A stretch of DNA of 64,000 nucleotides from Bacteroidota bacterium. Its GTDB lineage: Bacteria; Bacteroidota; Bacteroidia; J057; JADKCL01. The notes beneath the pieces were generated by a model. That model had not been told where the DNA came from, did not search any database, and was given only the letters and a program-made list of their open reading frames with translations. The DNA lies in NCBI GenBank assembly GCA_016718825.1, contig JADKCL010000038.1, positions 1-64,000 on the forward strand, in the 5' to 3' direction. The translations under genes were made by a program, and so were the position numbers. This document shows positions 17,794 through 26,821 of the stretch, piece after piece; position 1 is the stretch's first letter; each line of letters begins with the position of its first letter.

Positions 17794-18402
17794 ATGCCCA
17801 CGCTCCAAGAAACATTCGGCAACATCGACATCTACCTTTTTGACCAGATTCAGAAGGGGCGGTTTGCGCAGACCAAAACCGTGCTCGACATGGGTTGCGG
17901 CGGCGGGCGGAATTTGGTGTATTTCCTCCATCAAGGTTTGCAGGTTTTTGGGATCGATCCTCAGAAAGAGGCGATTGCGGTCGTGCAGGAGCTTTGTCGC
18001 ACGCTCGCACCCGCGAATCCCGAGGACAATTTCCGCGTCGGCAACATCGAGGAAAACCCATTCGAAGGGCAACAATTTGACTTGGTGATCTGTAACGCAG
18101 TGCTGCATTTTGCGCGTGATCAGGCCCATTTTGACCAGATGCTCAAGGCCGTTTGGGCGGCAGTCGCACCGGGCGGATTCCTTTTTGTTCGTTTGGCTTC
18201 CAACATCGGCATTGAAGGGAAAGTTCAACCTATTGGCAACGGCCGTTACCTGCTTCCGGATGGCTCCGAACGCTTTTTGGTCGATGAAGCCATGTTGCTC
18301 AGCTACCAAACAGAACTCGGGATGAAGCAATTGGAACTCATCAAAACGACCAACGTGCAGGGGCTGCGGTGCATGACGACTTGGTGTACCGGTAAATCAT
18401 AA
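17794..18402 (+). CDS. SAM-dependent methyltransferase (class I)
   Basis: A 202-residue Rossmann-fold methyltransferase. Motif I is VLDMGCGGGRNLVYFL (about 30-45), followed by the acidic residue at the end of strand 2 (VFGIDPQ). Motif IV is FDLVICNAVLHFA and the post-motif is APGGFLFVRLAS. The fold matches the Methyltransf_11/25 or TehB-like group acting on small molecules. The substrate is unknown. It lies between an ATP-grasp gene and a small hypothetical gene (10-bp gap), suggesting a three-gene unit. Confidence 0.9.
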   Translation: MPTLQETFGNIDIYLFDQIQKGRFAQTKTVLDMGCGGGRNLVYFLHQGLQVFGIDPQKEAIAVVQELCRTLAPANPEDNFRVGNIEENPFEGQQFDLVICNAVLHFARDQAHFDQMLKAVWAAVAPGGFLFVRLASNIGIEGKVQPIGNGRYLLPDGSERFLVDEAMLLSYQTELGMKQLELIKTTNVQGLRCMTTWCTGKS

Positions 18403-18412
18403 AATCGAAATT

Positions 18413-18883
18413 ATGACCCAATTAAAAGACCACATCCGCCGCATGCTCCTCGAATTCATCCACGAAATTGAAGCCGCAAAGTGGCAAGGCAAAGAACGTG
18501 AACTCGTTTCTCATTTTGCCTTCTCCAAACTTGTGAAAAATGTCGGATGCTGTCCTGAATTCCAGGATGTTGCGCAGATTGCCATCGAAGTGCGCGTCAA
18601 ACAGGTCAAGGGGCGCAGCAAAGAAAATGTCTGCAAAGACATGATGATTTGGCCTAAGCCGGGTCAGACTTTTATGAACAAAGGTGCGGTTCCCTGCTGC
18701 ATCATTGAGTGGAAACACCGCCTCAAAGAGCCTTATCCCTACGACGTCGAATGGCTCCGCGATTACACGCGGGTGCATCCCGACTGCTTCGGCATCGCCC
18801 TCACCGTGGAAAACGAAGCCCGTTACCGGCTCCGCGCCACCTTGATCGAAAACGGTGAAGTCTCCGACCAACATTGGATCTAA
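18413..18883 (+). CDS. Hypothetical protein, possible nuclease-like fold
   Basis: I do not recognise the family of this 156-residue protein. It has an N-terminal amphipathic helix (MTQLKDHIRRMLLEFIHEIE). It also has a pattern of acidic and basic residues (KDMMIWPKPGQTF, then VPCCIIEWKHRL) reminiscent of a PD-(D/E)xK core (D, then ExK as EWKH). That is only a resemblance. It follows the methyltransferase by 10 bp and converges, with a 1-bp gap, on the minus-strand gene at 18885. Codon use looks like that of its neighbours. Confidence 0.7.
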   Translation: MTQLKDHIRRMLLEFIHEIEAAKWQGKERELVSHFAFSKLVKNVGCCPEFQDVAQIAIEVRVKQVKGRSKENVCKDMMIWPKPGQTFMNKGAVPCCIIEWKHRLKEPYPYDVEWLRDYTRVHPDCFGIALTVENEARYRLRATLIENGEVSDQHWI

Positions 18884-18884
18884 A

Positions 18885-20410
18885 CTAGCCCAGAGATTCC
18901 AGATTCTCCCGCACAGCAGCCAGGAAAACTTCCTTGATCGGTTGTTGAAGTTGTTTGGATTTGGCCCAGAGCCGCATTTCCATCAATCCGATGACGTGTG
19001 GGCCGCTTCCTTGTCCGGATGCCAAGGCATCCAACGATTCCAGAAGGCGATCCACTGCAAGCTGCTCATTCTCTGAAACATCCTTTCGCAGCGCTGCCTG
19101 CAAATACGAGAACACGGCAAGCTCAAAGGCGACTTCCCTCGAATTCTGACGGAACCGGCGTTTGCCCGCGCGGGTCAGGTATTCGTTGAGTTGATCGTCT
19201 CCCAATTCGAATTGGATGACCGCCTGCAAGACCAAGGCAAAGTCGCGAATATCCTGCCGGATGCTGCGTTCGGGGAGGTTGAGGATGCGTTGCACATGGC
19301 GATTGGCCGCTTTGAAATTGCCGCTGAGGAACTCCGCGACCGCGAAATTGTTGAAAAAGGGCAATTGCTGTGTCGGAGAGGCCACCGTCGTTTTGAGATT
19401 GAGCCAAAGCATGATTTCCTCGATCAGTTTCGGAATTTGATCCAAAAATCCGCGGTTGAGCGAGAGGGTAAATTGATGGTGAAACAATAGGCGCTGAAAG
19501 TCATTGGCGATCGAGGCGGGTAGCTGCTTGAAATCCGGCATCAGCGCGAGCCGCTGTTCAAGGACATTGCTTTTTCGTGCGTCGAGGAAACAGGCGCTCT
19601 GATACTGCCGGCAGATGCTCATCAGTACTTGCGCCTGATCGATTTGCCAATCAGGTTGCTGCCGCCATTCCTTCAATAGTTCTCCGTAGACCTTGACGGC
19701 TTCCGCGGGTCGTCCATCGAGCAGGTGGCCAATGCCAAGAATATTCGCAGCAAGCCCCTTTTCAACGTACCCGCCAGTTCGACGCCAATTCCGCGATGGT
19801 CGGACTCCCCCGCCATTTCCCGAATCTCGAGCAGCAGTTCCAGGTTGCGCGGCAGCGAAATTTGACTTGCACGCACGCGCAACAATTCGTGACGATGCCG
19901 GAGTTCCTGCAACCGGAGCAGCTTTGCGGTCATTTCCCGTTCCTCCATGCGATGCGCTTTGATGGCAGCATTGCCTGCCGATGCCGGGAGAAGGCGGCGT
20001 TCGGCCTCCAGGCATTGCAGCCCAAAATGGTACCTGCTTGTGGTGAGCGCCAATTTCTTGGCACGTTTGAGGCGGCGCGCGGCTGCCGGGTAAAGCTTCT
20101 TTTCGGTAAGAATCTCGACGGCCGTCAGGGCAGTGCGCAATTGTCCGTCAACGGTGTCTTCCTGATGCAGTAACTGCAACCCGTCCAAAATCAAGTCTTT
20201 AAGCCGAACGGACAAGGTCGGGAGGTTGGCCACAAGCCGTGGATCTGACGGCGGATTTTCTGAGTCATCCTTTCCATCTAGCCAATCAAAAAGATCGAGA
20301 ATCTGCGTTTCGCGGTTCCTTGCGCGAGCATTCCCCAACATTTTTACGGTTCGTTTTTCCCCGATTTCCAGCGATTTCACCAATTCTTTCAATTCCTTGA
20401 CCTCTTGCAT
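18885..20410 (-). CDS. Helical-repeat protein of unknown function, paralog A (frameshifted)
   Basis: Two overlapping open frames, 19673-20410 and 18885-20015, together align end to end with the intact 510-residue protein at 28158-29690. Shared N-terminus: KELVKSLEIGEKRTVKMLG against MKKWVGSLSIAEKRFVKLLG. Shared middle: RLKDLILDGLQLL against RLKDLILDGLRLL. Shared C-terminus: VIGLMEMRLWAKSKQ against VLGLMEIRLWAKAKH. Frame 1 should pass into frame 2 near 19771 (GVELAG, then YVEKGLAANILGI), requiring one missing base. The protein is almost wholly helical with TPR-like spacing, has no signal peptide, and is likely cytoplasmic. A small divergent gene lies 194 bp away at 20605, as with paralog B. 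Function unknown. Confidence 0.8.
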
Positions 20411-20604
20411 TGCCTTTTCACTGTATTTTATGCGAGGCTAAAAATGGCTTAAAATTTGATTTTATGACAAATAAATTTGAATGTCACTGTATAGATCAGA
20501 ATGCAGTTTGGTTTGGTGAGCCGTCGGGGCTCCCGTAAAATTGTGTTATCGTTGAAGCTTCAACTACTTTATCAGGGATAAAATGATTCGAATATCAAGG
20601 AGCG

Positions 20605-20952
20605 TTGGACATCAACGTCACGTGGCTCAACAACACTGCTACCGCCTTCTACCTTGGGTGGCCCGGTGTCGAATCCGTTCTTTTGGAGCCCTCTGAGCCG
20701 TCAGGGCAGTATGAAGTCCAAGTGCAGGACTTGGAATTGCCACTGAGCAAGGATGGCGTGGCGGCAATTCGGTTGAAGTGGACGCAAGTAGGATCGTCGT
20801 ATACCATCGCCCAGGATTACGGAGATGGTTGGACACCGATTGCGGGCACTTTTCCCACGACGAAGAAAAACTATACGATTGACTTCGTCCTCAATGAAGA
20901 TGGCATCCTGATCGTAGGCACCATCGACATCGAGATCGAGTTGCCCAGCTAA
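20605..20952 (+). CDS. Small beta-rich protein, divergent partner of paralog A
   Basis: A protein of about 115 residues read from a TTG at 20605 preceded closely by AAGGAG. An ATG at 20583 is in a different frame, so either the start is unusual or a base is lost just before it. The sequence alternates short strands (TAFYLGWPGVESVLLEP, YEVQVQDLELPL, AAIRLKWTQVGSSYTIAQDYGDGW) and ends in NEDGILIVGTIDIEIE. The protein at 29896-30234 ends similarly (SEGIVIVGTIDLGG), and each lies divergent from one of two paralogous helical proteins. The upstream region contains the perfect palindrome GTTGAAGCTTCAAC (20551-20564). No family recognised; an aegerolysin- or lectin-like sandwich is a guess. Confidence 0.6.
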   Translation: MDINVTWLNNTATAFYLGWPGVESVLLEPSEPSGQYEVQVQDLELPLSKDGVAAIRLKWTQVGSSYTIAQDYGDGWTPIAGTFPTTKKNYTIDFVLNEDGILIVGTIDIEIELPS

Positions 20953-21151
20953 GCGGATTGTCGCTTTTGCAGCTGAATCGAACGCCCCTTTTCGGGGGTG
21001 CTGGAAGAGCATTGACCAGATTTTCGCATCGAAGGATGCCTACAAGAGATGAATTAAGACGCATAGACATAATACTTTACCAACGCAGTTTTTTGCAACC
21101 GTGAATCACGCGAAGTGGTGATTCCTGAACCAAATGGAAATGTTCGCCGAA

Positions 21152-21177
21152 GGCCGTCCTGCAAAGGATGGCTTTTT
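21152..21177 (+). terminator. Intrinsic terminator
   Basis: GCCGTCCT, a GCAA loop and AGGATGGC form an 8-bp stem with one G-T wobble, followed by five T on the plus strand. It would end transcription from the small gene at 20605. A second GC hairpin at about 20983-21000 (CGCCCC/GGGGTG) lacks a T tract. I see nothing else in the 318 bp between 20953 and 21270. Confidence 0.6.
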
Positions 21178-21270
21178 GCATTGGAAGTGATTGGGGATTT
21201 GGAAGATCGGATCGGATGCGACGCGAAAGTCTTGAACTGCTCAGAAAAAGTGTTCGAAGCCAAACTTCCG

Positions 21271-21723
21271 TCAAGCCAAACCAAAATTTCGCTTTTGAAC
21301 TTTGGCAATTGTCGTTGCATTCTTGATAGCTTGCCGGATGTGCTGAAAGTCTTCATTATTAAGCTGTCCAGCTACGATTTGAGGCGTATCAGAAACTGAT
21401 TTCATCAATTCAATGGTGCTTTTTTCGAAGATCTGTGTACAATCGACAAAGGAGTCGTGGTCGAGGAAATCATAGTCTCTCGCCATGATGGGTATATGCC
21501 AAGCCCTGACCGTTGCACTACGAAAAATCTGTGGGTTGATTTGACTGTTGATGAGCACCACACCCAAAACGACTTTGTATTTTGAAGTTCCCAAAACAAC
21601 GAAGAGTTTGATTTTTGGTGGATTGGTTTCGCGAAAATGCATTCGAATGATGGAACCGGGCTCCAAGGATCGGCTTGCGTATTCGCTTCGAAATTCCTCC
21701 GAAAAAAAGTCTCCTAAAGCCAT
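21271..21723 (-). CDS. Candidate toxin of a Panacea-type toxin-antitoxin pair (PemK/MazF-like)
   Basis: The 150-residue protein contains LEPGSIIRMHFRETNPPKIKLFVVLG, spaced like the first strands of the MazF/PemK SH3-like barrel (G.I..+.F ... P+.K..+V+G). It then has ARDYDFLDHDSFVDC and a C-terminal helix (NNEDFQHIRQAIKNA), also as in PemK-like ribonucleases. It overlaps by 10 bp the end of the upstream Panacea-domain gene, on the same strand. Panacea proteins neutralise many unrelated toxins and are encoded next to them, so a toxin role is a reasonable inference, though the catalytic residues of MazF are not obvious. Confidence 0.65.
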   Translation of the reverse strand: MALGDFFSEEFRSEYASRSLEPGSIIRMHFRETNPPKIKLFVVLGTSKYKVVLGVVLINSQINPQIFRSATVRAWHIPIMARDYDFLDHDSFVDCTQIFEKSTIELMKSVSDTPQIVAGQLNNEDFQHIRQAIKNATTIAKVQKRNFGLA

Positions 21724-22247
21724 TTCAACGCATTCTCAGCCTCGTTGATTTCGCGAATGTAGTGTAGCATTTCTTCGGAGGCATTTGCTTCCTGGGCAAT
21801 GTCCAGCAATTCCATTTCATTGTTCATGGACGCCCGATTCCAAGCATAATCATGTGATTTTTCCGACAGCTGCCCAAAAGTCAGGGATCTATTTTCTGCA
21901 ATGGAGTGTTGCAAGCATTCAATTTCAGATGCAGAGAGAAAGTCTTCGTCGGCCGCGCTTTTGGGAATCACGACCCATCGATCTACCGTCATGCGGCTTT
22001 TGGCATCCGCAAGAAGACTTGTGCCAAACGCGTCCGGACGGAATGCCTTGAGAAAGTCGTAGGTATTGGATGGAACCGGCCCATCTTTCATGGCAAAGTA
22101 TTGATCTCCAAGGATTGTGCGTCCGTACAATGCCAAGTGCTCACGGTCTGCAAAATAAAAAATCTTGAATATCCTGTGAAAATCAGCTTTCTCCAGCAAG
22201 TTCGCTACCAGCAATACAGCATTCAATACCTTTTCTTGTTGCCACAT
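21714..22247 (-). CDS. Panacea (SocA/DUF4065-like) domain protein, candidate antitoxin
   Basis: The 177-residue protein shows the Panacea/DUF4065 signature: VLNAVLLVANLLEKADFHRIFKIFYFADREHL, then YGRTILGDQYFAMKDGPVPSNTYDFLKAFR. The domain (formerly 'phage-associated GepA/SocA') acts as a versatile antitoxin or proteolytic adaptor. It is the first gene of a two-gene unit whose second gene overlaps it and has a PemK-like pattern. The Panacea gene is expected to be translated first, in keeping with antitoxin-first order. Confidence 0.85.
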   Translation of the reverse strand: MWQQEKVLNAVLLVANLLEKADFHRIFKIFYFADREHLALYGRTILGDQYFAMKDGPVPSNTYDFLKAFRPDAFGTSLLADAKSRMTVDRWVVIPKSAADEDFLSASEIECLQHSIAENRSLTFGQLSEKSHDYAWNRASMNNEMELLDIAQEANASEEMLHYIREINEAENALKWL

Positions 22248-22360
22248 AAGCTAATTTAATTCGTCACAAAGCTATTCAATTTAGCCATGAATTGCAAGGT
22301 TTTTCTGGCCAATAACTGTTCCGTGTAGGTTCCCTGTCGATTTCTTTTTGTCTTCAAACC

Positions 22361-24031
22361 TCAATCCCGCTCCACCGCCTTCGCCACCCGCTCGCAGCGC
22401 TCCCACATCACTGCGAATCCCTCTGCTGACCGATGCAAAGCTTCCACTTCCGCTTTTCCACCCAGATTGGCGACGTCGCGCAGGTAATCGGGTATCAGTC
22501 CGTAATGGGCGACCCCCTCGGTGTTGTAGTCCCAACAACGGTCGCCCGTGCAACAGCGGTCGAAGTCAAAGCCATACACAACCTTTGAGGCGGGTACCAC
22601 CTTGCCATCCACCGTGTCTACCCTTGGAAATGGCAGCATCATCATGCCGTTTACATCGGTCCCGATCGCGCAGGATTGCCGGCCGGTGAGCGGCATCATC
22701 GCCTTTAGATTCCGCAGGAAAGTTACCGCATCCGGGCCCCATCCGAGGCCGATCATGCCTTCTAAAGCCAAGATCCTGCGAACTTGGGCGTAGGTGCGGC
22801 CGTTTTCGTTGCGGGTGCCGGGAGCGTTCATCGTCCGCAGGCCGTTGTGCCCCGAGTTGAGCGGGTAGCCGCCGGGGATGGATTCGGCAATGGCAAGCGT
22901 CTGGTTCACTGCCTTTTGTGACATATGGTCCACATCGATCAGCATACCCAATGCCATCATCGTCTTGATCGCGGATTCGCCCAAGGGCGTAAGTCCGAGG
23001 GCATTCACCTGCGGGGTAGGGGTCTGGGATTCGCTCTGCGGACAAAGGCTCAGGTTTTTGCCGATCTTGAGTTTCAAAACATCCAACATAAACTGGCTGA
23101 GCGCGGGATGGAATTGATAATCAATGCTGTCTGTGGGTTGCGCAGGTTCGAGTTGCCAGCAATGACCTGATTCCCGGAAGTTGCTGATATTGAAAAAATC
23201 TACCGAAGCCGCGGTTCCTCCGAATGGATTGTCGATGACGTGCACGGGGAAAACATAACGTACGCCGCTGTCATACAGCATCATCAGTTCCTTGGCGACG
23301 CGCATCTCCAGCGGAGGATAGCCGCTTGTTTGCGGTTTGTTGAAATTGCCGATGTTGTCGATTTCGACCCCCAATACGATGGCCAATTTGCCGGCCAACA
23401 CAATGTGCCGGAGGTCTTTGCTCGAATAGGCGACCTCCATCCAATCGCTGTGGCGATCCACCATTTTCTTGATTTCTTCGATTTGCAGTTCGGCCGAGGC
23501 TTTGTCATCGGTCGGCAGGTCGCCTGGACCCGCCATGGAAGCGGCCACCGTTTCGCTGTTCACGGCAAGAGCCACCATCACATTCAAGCCATTGTTGTGC
23601 GCCCGCTGAATCCAATCGATCCACATGGCCTGATGGGAAATGTCGCGGCAAGAAGGCCACTGCGCAAAATTTGTATTTGCGCCACCAATTTCCTTGCCGT
23701 GCACACTTATCGCATGGTTGTTGGCTTCCAACGTGCCGATCAAATTCTTGCGGATGATGTCGCCGCAGGGATTGGTGAAATGGTTGTAGCCGCCATGCGT
23801 AGCATTGCAGTGGGAGAGGGCATGTTCCATCGAGGTCGCGGTCACAATGGACTTACATTCGCCATCGGTTGGAATCAGGCATCCCACATCAGGTGCGCCA
23901 TGCAGGAATTTCCCCGAATAGGCCAAATGCGCCATCGGGTGGGCGTGCATGTCCACGAGGCCCGTAAGCTGTTGTGCATTTGCATTCGCGGTAATGATAA
24001 AGAAAAGCAACCCGCAGATTTGGAATCGCAT
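22361..24031 (-). CDS. Exported peptidase M19 (membrane dipeptidase)-like amidohydrolase
   Basis: The ATG at 24031 gives a signal peptide (MRFQICGLLFFIITANANA) followed by a metal-dependent TIM-barrel hydrolase of about 535 residues. The metal ligands are visible: the HxH pair of VDMHAHP, then His in the strand-end motif LIDVDHMSQKAV, His in PLNSGHNGLR, and Asp in CAIGTDVNG. The pattern is that of the M19/renal dipeptidase branch. The protein is longer than the usual 350-400 residues, with an insert rich in Cys and His (SHCNATHGGYNHFTNPCGD). It is probably periplasmic. An in-frame ATG at 24139 precedes the signal peptide and is unlikely. It is divergent from the PIG-L gene. Confidence 0.87.
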   Translation of the reverse strand: MRFQICGLLFFIITANANAQQLTGLVDMHAHPMAHLAYSGKFLHGAPDVGCLIPTDGECKSIVTATSMEHALSHCNATHGGYNHFTNPCGDIIRKNLIGTLEANNHAISVHGKEIGGANTNFAQWPSCRDISHQAMWIDWIQRAHNNGLNVMVALAVNSETVAASMAGPGDLPTDDKASAELQIEEIKKMVDRHSDWMEVAYSSKDLRHIVLAGKLAIVLGVEIDNIGNFNKPQTSGYPPLEMRVAKELMMLYDSGVRYVFPVHVIDNPFGGTAASVDFFNISNFRESGHCWQLEPAQPTDSIDYQFHPALSQFMLDVLKLKIGKNLSLCPQSESQTPTPQVNALGLTPLGESAIKTMMALGMLIDVDHMSQKAVNQTLAIAESIPGGYPLNSGHNGLRTMNAPGTRNENGRTYAQVRRILALEGMIGLGWGPDAVTFLRNLKAMMPLTGRQSCAIGTDVNGMMMLPFPRVDTVDGKVVPASKVVYGFDFDRCCTGDRCWDYNTEGVAHYGLIPDYLRDVANLGGKAEVEALHRSAEGFAVMWERCERVAKAVERD

Positions 24032-24209
24032 TCGGATTCTTGATCGACGGCGATCTACCATTTCGACGATTGGGGACGGAAGGGAGGCAACTTTCGCGTT
24101 CAATTCTGACTTAGTTTTCTCAAAATTAATAGATTCCAAGTGGATTGGAGTTGTTTCTCTGGCTGAAATTCATTTGTTTGGATCTTCTCCGTTAGAAAAG
24201 GAATCATTC

Positions 24210-25055
24210 ATGAAATCGTCCTCCATCTTGTTCTTGATCGTCTTGATCTCGTTGGGAATCAGCGGAAAAAAGCTCGACTACGCGAAATTCAAAGCAACGC
24301 AGGACTATACCGTTCCGCTATTTGAAGATGCTTTTGACAAAAAGGTGGCCTTGTTCATTTTTCCGCATGCAGATGACGAAATCGTTTGCGCGGGAACCAT
24401 TGCCACGCTGAAGCAGATGGGTTGGGAAGTGAACCTTCTCACGCTGAATCAAGGTCTGTATTCTGCGAAAGCCATTCGAAAAAAGGAATGGGAAAATGCA
24501 GTTGCGGCACTTGAGCTGGATCATGCCGAGATTTTGGACTTTCCCAACAACACTTGGGAAAATGTGATGCGCGACAGCATCGTCTTTTGGTACGATCACC
24601 AAGACAGTGTTGCCACTATTTTTGAAAAGGCCATTCAGCAATACAAACCCTCCGTTTTGTTTACCTATGACATGGAATTGGGTGCCTACGGGCATCCCGA
24701 ACATCGGATTTCGGCAGAGATTGCCCACAAGGTGTTTCAAAAGCACAAGGGTGACCCGAATTTTCCGGTGCAACGCATTTTTCAAATCACCTTGCCGGAA
24801 GCGATGGAGCAACTGATGCTTTCTGATTCGGAGTCGTACCACAATGCCATTCAACGCACTGGAAACAAGACCTTGCCGGAACCGACCGTTGCCTTTGACA
24901 TTTCCCGATTTTGGCCCATGAAGCGGAATGCGGCTGCGAAGTATGCCTCTCAGGAGGGGAGCATGAAGAAATTTTACCTGCTGCCTGCCGTGAAGGATAC
25001 TGCGGTTCATTACAAGACGTTTGACCGCGAATATTACCACGAAGTCTCGCGCTAA
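24210..25055 (+). CDS. PIG-L/LmbE family deacetylase, exported
   Basis: The 281-residue protein starts at the ATG at 24210 with a hydrophobic leader (MKSSSILFLIVLISLGISG). The zinc-binding motif of the LmbE/PIG-L family is present, FPHADDEIVCAG (His, Asp, Asp), with the second site YGHPEHR. The general base Asp lies within the first motif. Family members remove acetyl groups from GlcNAc-type sugars or similar amides. An in-frame open region upstream (to 23949) overlaps the divergent M19 gene and lacks similarity. The substrate is unknown. Confidence 0.9.
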   Translation: MKSSSILFLIVLISLGISGKKLDYAKFKATQDYTVPLFEDAFDKKVALFIFPHADDEIVCAGTIATLKQMGWEVNLLTLNQGLYSAKAIRKKEWENAVAALELDHAEILDFPNNTWENVMRDSIVFWYDHQDSVATIFEKAIQQYKPSVLFTYDMELGAYGHPEHRISAEIAHKVFQKHKGDPNFPVQRIFQITLPEAMEQLMLSDSESYHNAIQRTGNKTLPEPTVAFDISRFWPMKRNAAAKYASQEGSMKKFYLLPAVKDTAVHYKTFDREYYHEVSR

Positions 25056-25190
25056 GGCATTTTTTCAAGCCTTGAAGCCAAATCTGATTTCCAAACAGCC
25101 GTAAAGTGGAAAATCTTGGAATGATAGTAAAACTATTTTATGTAATGGCTCGTAATTCAGCTATCGAAGTATCATTTAATCACTAGAATT

Positions 25191-25995
25191 ATGAGAAAGT
25201 TTTCCAAAGCAAGTGCAATGATGTTGAAGTTTACCGTGGTGGCTTTTCTTGCGATCGGACTGCTGGAAAGTTGTGCTATCGTGCGACCGGGCGAGGTTGG
25301 CGTGAAGACTACCTTGGGCAAGCTCAAAGGACAGGGTCTATGAACCGGGCGTCGTCGGATTCAACCCATTTGTTACCAAGGTCTTACGGATGCCGACACG
25401 CACCGTCAACCGCGAGGTGAAGCTGAATTTGCCCTCCAAGGAAGGTTTGAATGTGAGCGCGGAGATTTCAATTCTCTACCACATTACCCCCGAAATGGCC
25501 CCCAAGGTGATCGCCGAGGTAGGCAGGAATTATGAAGAGGTCCTGATTTTGAGCGTGTTCCGCTCTGCATCGGCCGACGTTTGCTCGAGGTTCATGGCCA
25601 AGGAATTGCACTCCGGTCAGCGCTCGGTGATCGAAGGTCAAATCCAGGCCCACATGGACAGCCTGCTTTCCCACCGTGGATTTGCCATCGAGTCGGTTCT
25701 GCTCAAGAGCATCAGCCTGCCTCCCGGATTGTATGCCGCCATCGAAAACAAGCTCGAAGCCGAGCAAGTCGTCAAACGCATGGAATTTGAGTTGCAGCAG
25801 GAGCAGGTGGAAGCCGAACGAATCCGCATCGAAGCCACAGGTGTGCGCGATGCGCAAAAAATTCTTTCAGAGGGACTTACGCCGGCCATCATTCAATGGC
25901 GGAGCCTCGAGGTATTGCAACAACTTTCGTCATCACCCAATTCCAAGCTGATCATCACGGATGGCAAGGCACCGGTTTTGATCAACGGCGAATAA
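25191..25995 (+). CDS. SPFH/Band 7 (prohibitin-like) lipoprotein, frameshifted
   Basis: The frame from the ATG at 25191 gives a lipoprotein signal ending AIGLLESCAIVRPGEVGVKTTLGKLK and stops at 25342. The rest of the gene lies in the next frame: VYEPGVVGFNPFVTKVLRMPTRTVNREVKLN, then a helical region (NKLEAEQVVKRMEFELQQEQVEAERIRIEATG) and the QWRSLEVLQQLSS end typical of prohibitin-like SPFH proteins. Removing one base of the AAAGG at about 25326-25330 joins them (KLKDRVYEPG). The C-terminal half is a coiled coil that would drive oligomerisation at a membrane. Two separate genes are unlikely because the SPFH core begins before the break. Confidence 0.85.
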
Positions 25996-26244
25996 GTCGG
26001 TTCGGGTAAATAAGCCCGTTTGAAACATAGGCTTTTCATCATTTCAGGCTCTTCCGAATGCGGCAAGGGCCTGATTTTGTTTTTCTTGCATGCGTTAAAA
26101 ATTCAAAATTCAATCACATTTGAGCGAGAAGGCCATTCGTTGGAATCCCAAAATCGCGCATATTTGAAGCTCCATAGCTTGGTATGGTACAAGGCCGAGC
26201 ATGGGTCGTCATATTAATCAATTGAATCGAATTCCCTCAAAATC

Positions 26245-26775
26245 ATGGACTTGGTCAAAATTCTTCATCAATATGAGGCGCATACCCAACGTTGGATCGC
26301 GGCATTGACAACCTATTCGGATGCTGAATTCGCAACCAAGCCCACAAATGAGGCTTGGTCCATCGGGCAGGTTTATGCCCATCTCGCAAGCGTGACAGAC
26401 AAATGCCTTGAAAATGCCTTGCGCTGCGCAGAAAACAAGGGTGAGACCGGACATAGTGGATTTGGCCCCGCATTTTTCAGTTGGATGGGGGCATTCCCAC
26501 CAATGAAAATGCACATCAAAAAAATTCCACCCGGTTTGGAATCGGTGTATTCACCCGCACAAGTGAAAAAAGCCGAGGCGGAAAAGCTGCTCCTTGATGC
26601 GCTTGAAAGGATGAAATCCAGCATTTCGACAGTCCAAAAGGCGGACCGCAACCAACGAATGGCCCATTGGGCAGGCGGATGGTTCAATGCGCAGCAATGG
26701 TTTCACAGCTGCGAAATGCATCTCAAACACCATTTCAGGCAAAAAAAGCGCATCGACAAGTCCCTGGGAAAATGA
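26245..26775 (+). CDS. DinB-like (DinB_2) four-helix protein
   Basis: The 176-residue protein matches the DinB/YfiT-like metal-binding superfamily: EAWSIGQVYAHLASVTDKC carries the first His ligand, and QQWFHSCEMHLKHHFRQKKR carries the distal His pair on the last helix. Members are often thiol-transferases or stress-linked enzymes with a three-His metal site. It lies 46 bp before an MDR oxidoreductase and may be co-transcribed. The exact reaction is unknown. The 249-bp region upstream (25996-26244) holds nothing I would call a gene. Confidence 0.86.
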   Translation: MDLVKILHQYEAHTQRWIAALTTYSDAEFATKPTNEAWSIGQVYAHLASVTDKCLENALRCAENKGETGHSGFGPAFFSWMGAFPPMKMHIKKIPPGLESVYSPAQVKKAEAEKLLLDALERMKSSISTVQKADRNQRMAHWAGGWFNAQQWFHSCEMHLKHHFRQKKRIDKSLGK

Positions 26776-26821
26776 CTTAGCTTTGTCCATCGAAAATCAA
26801 AAAGTCACCCGCCCCAACAAC

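Noticed and set aside
26020..26217. 65-codon plus-strand frame from a TTG
   Set aside because: No ribosome-binding site, no similarity, and low-complexity composition; the region is treated as intergenic.
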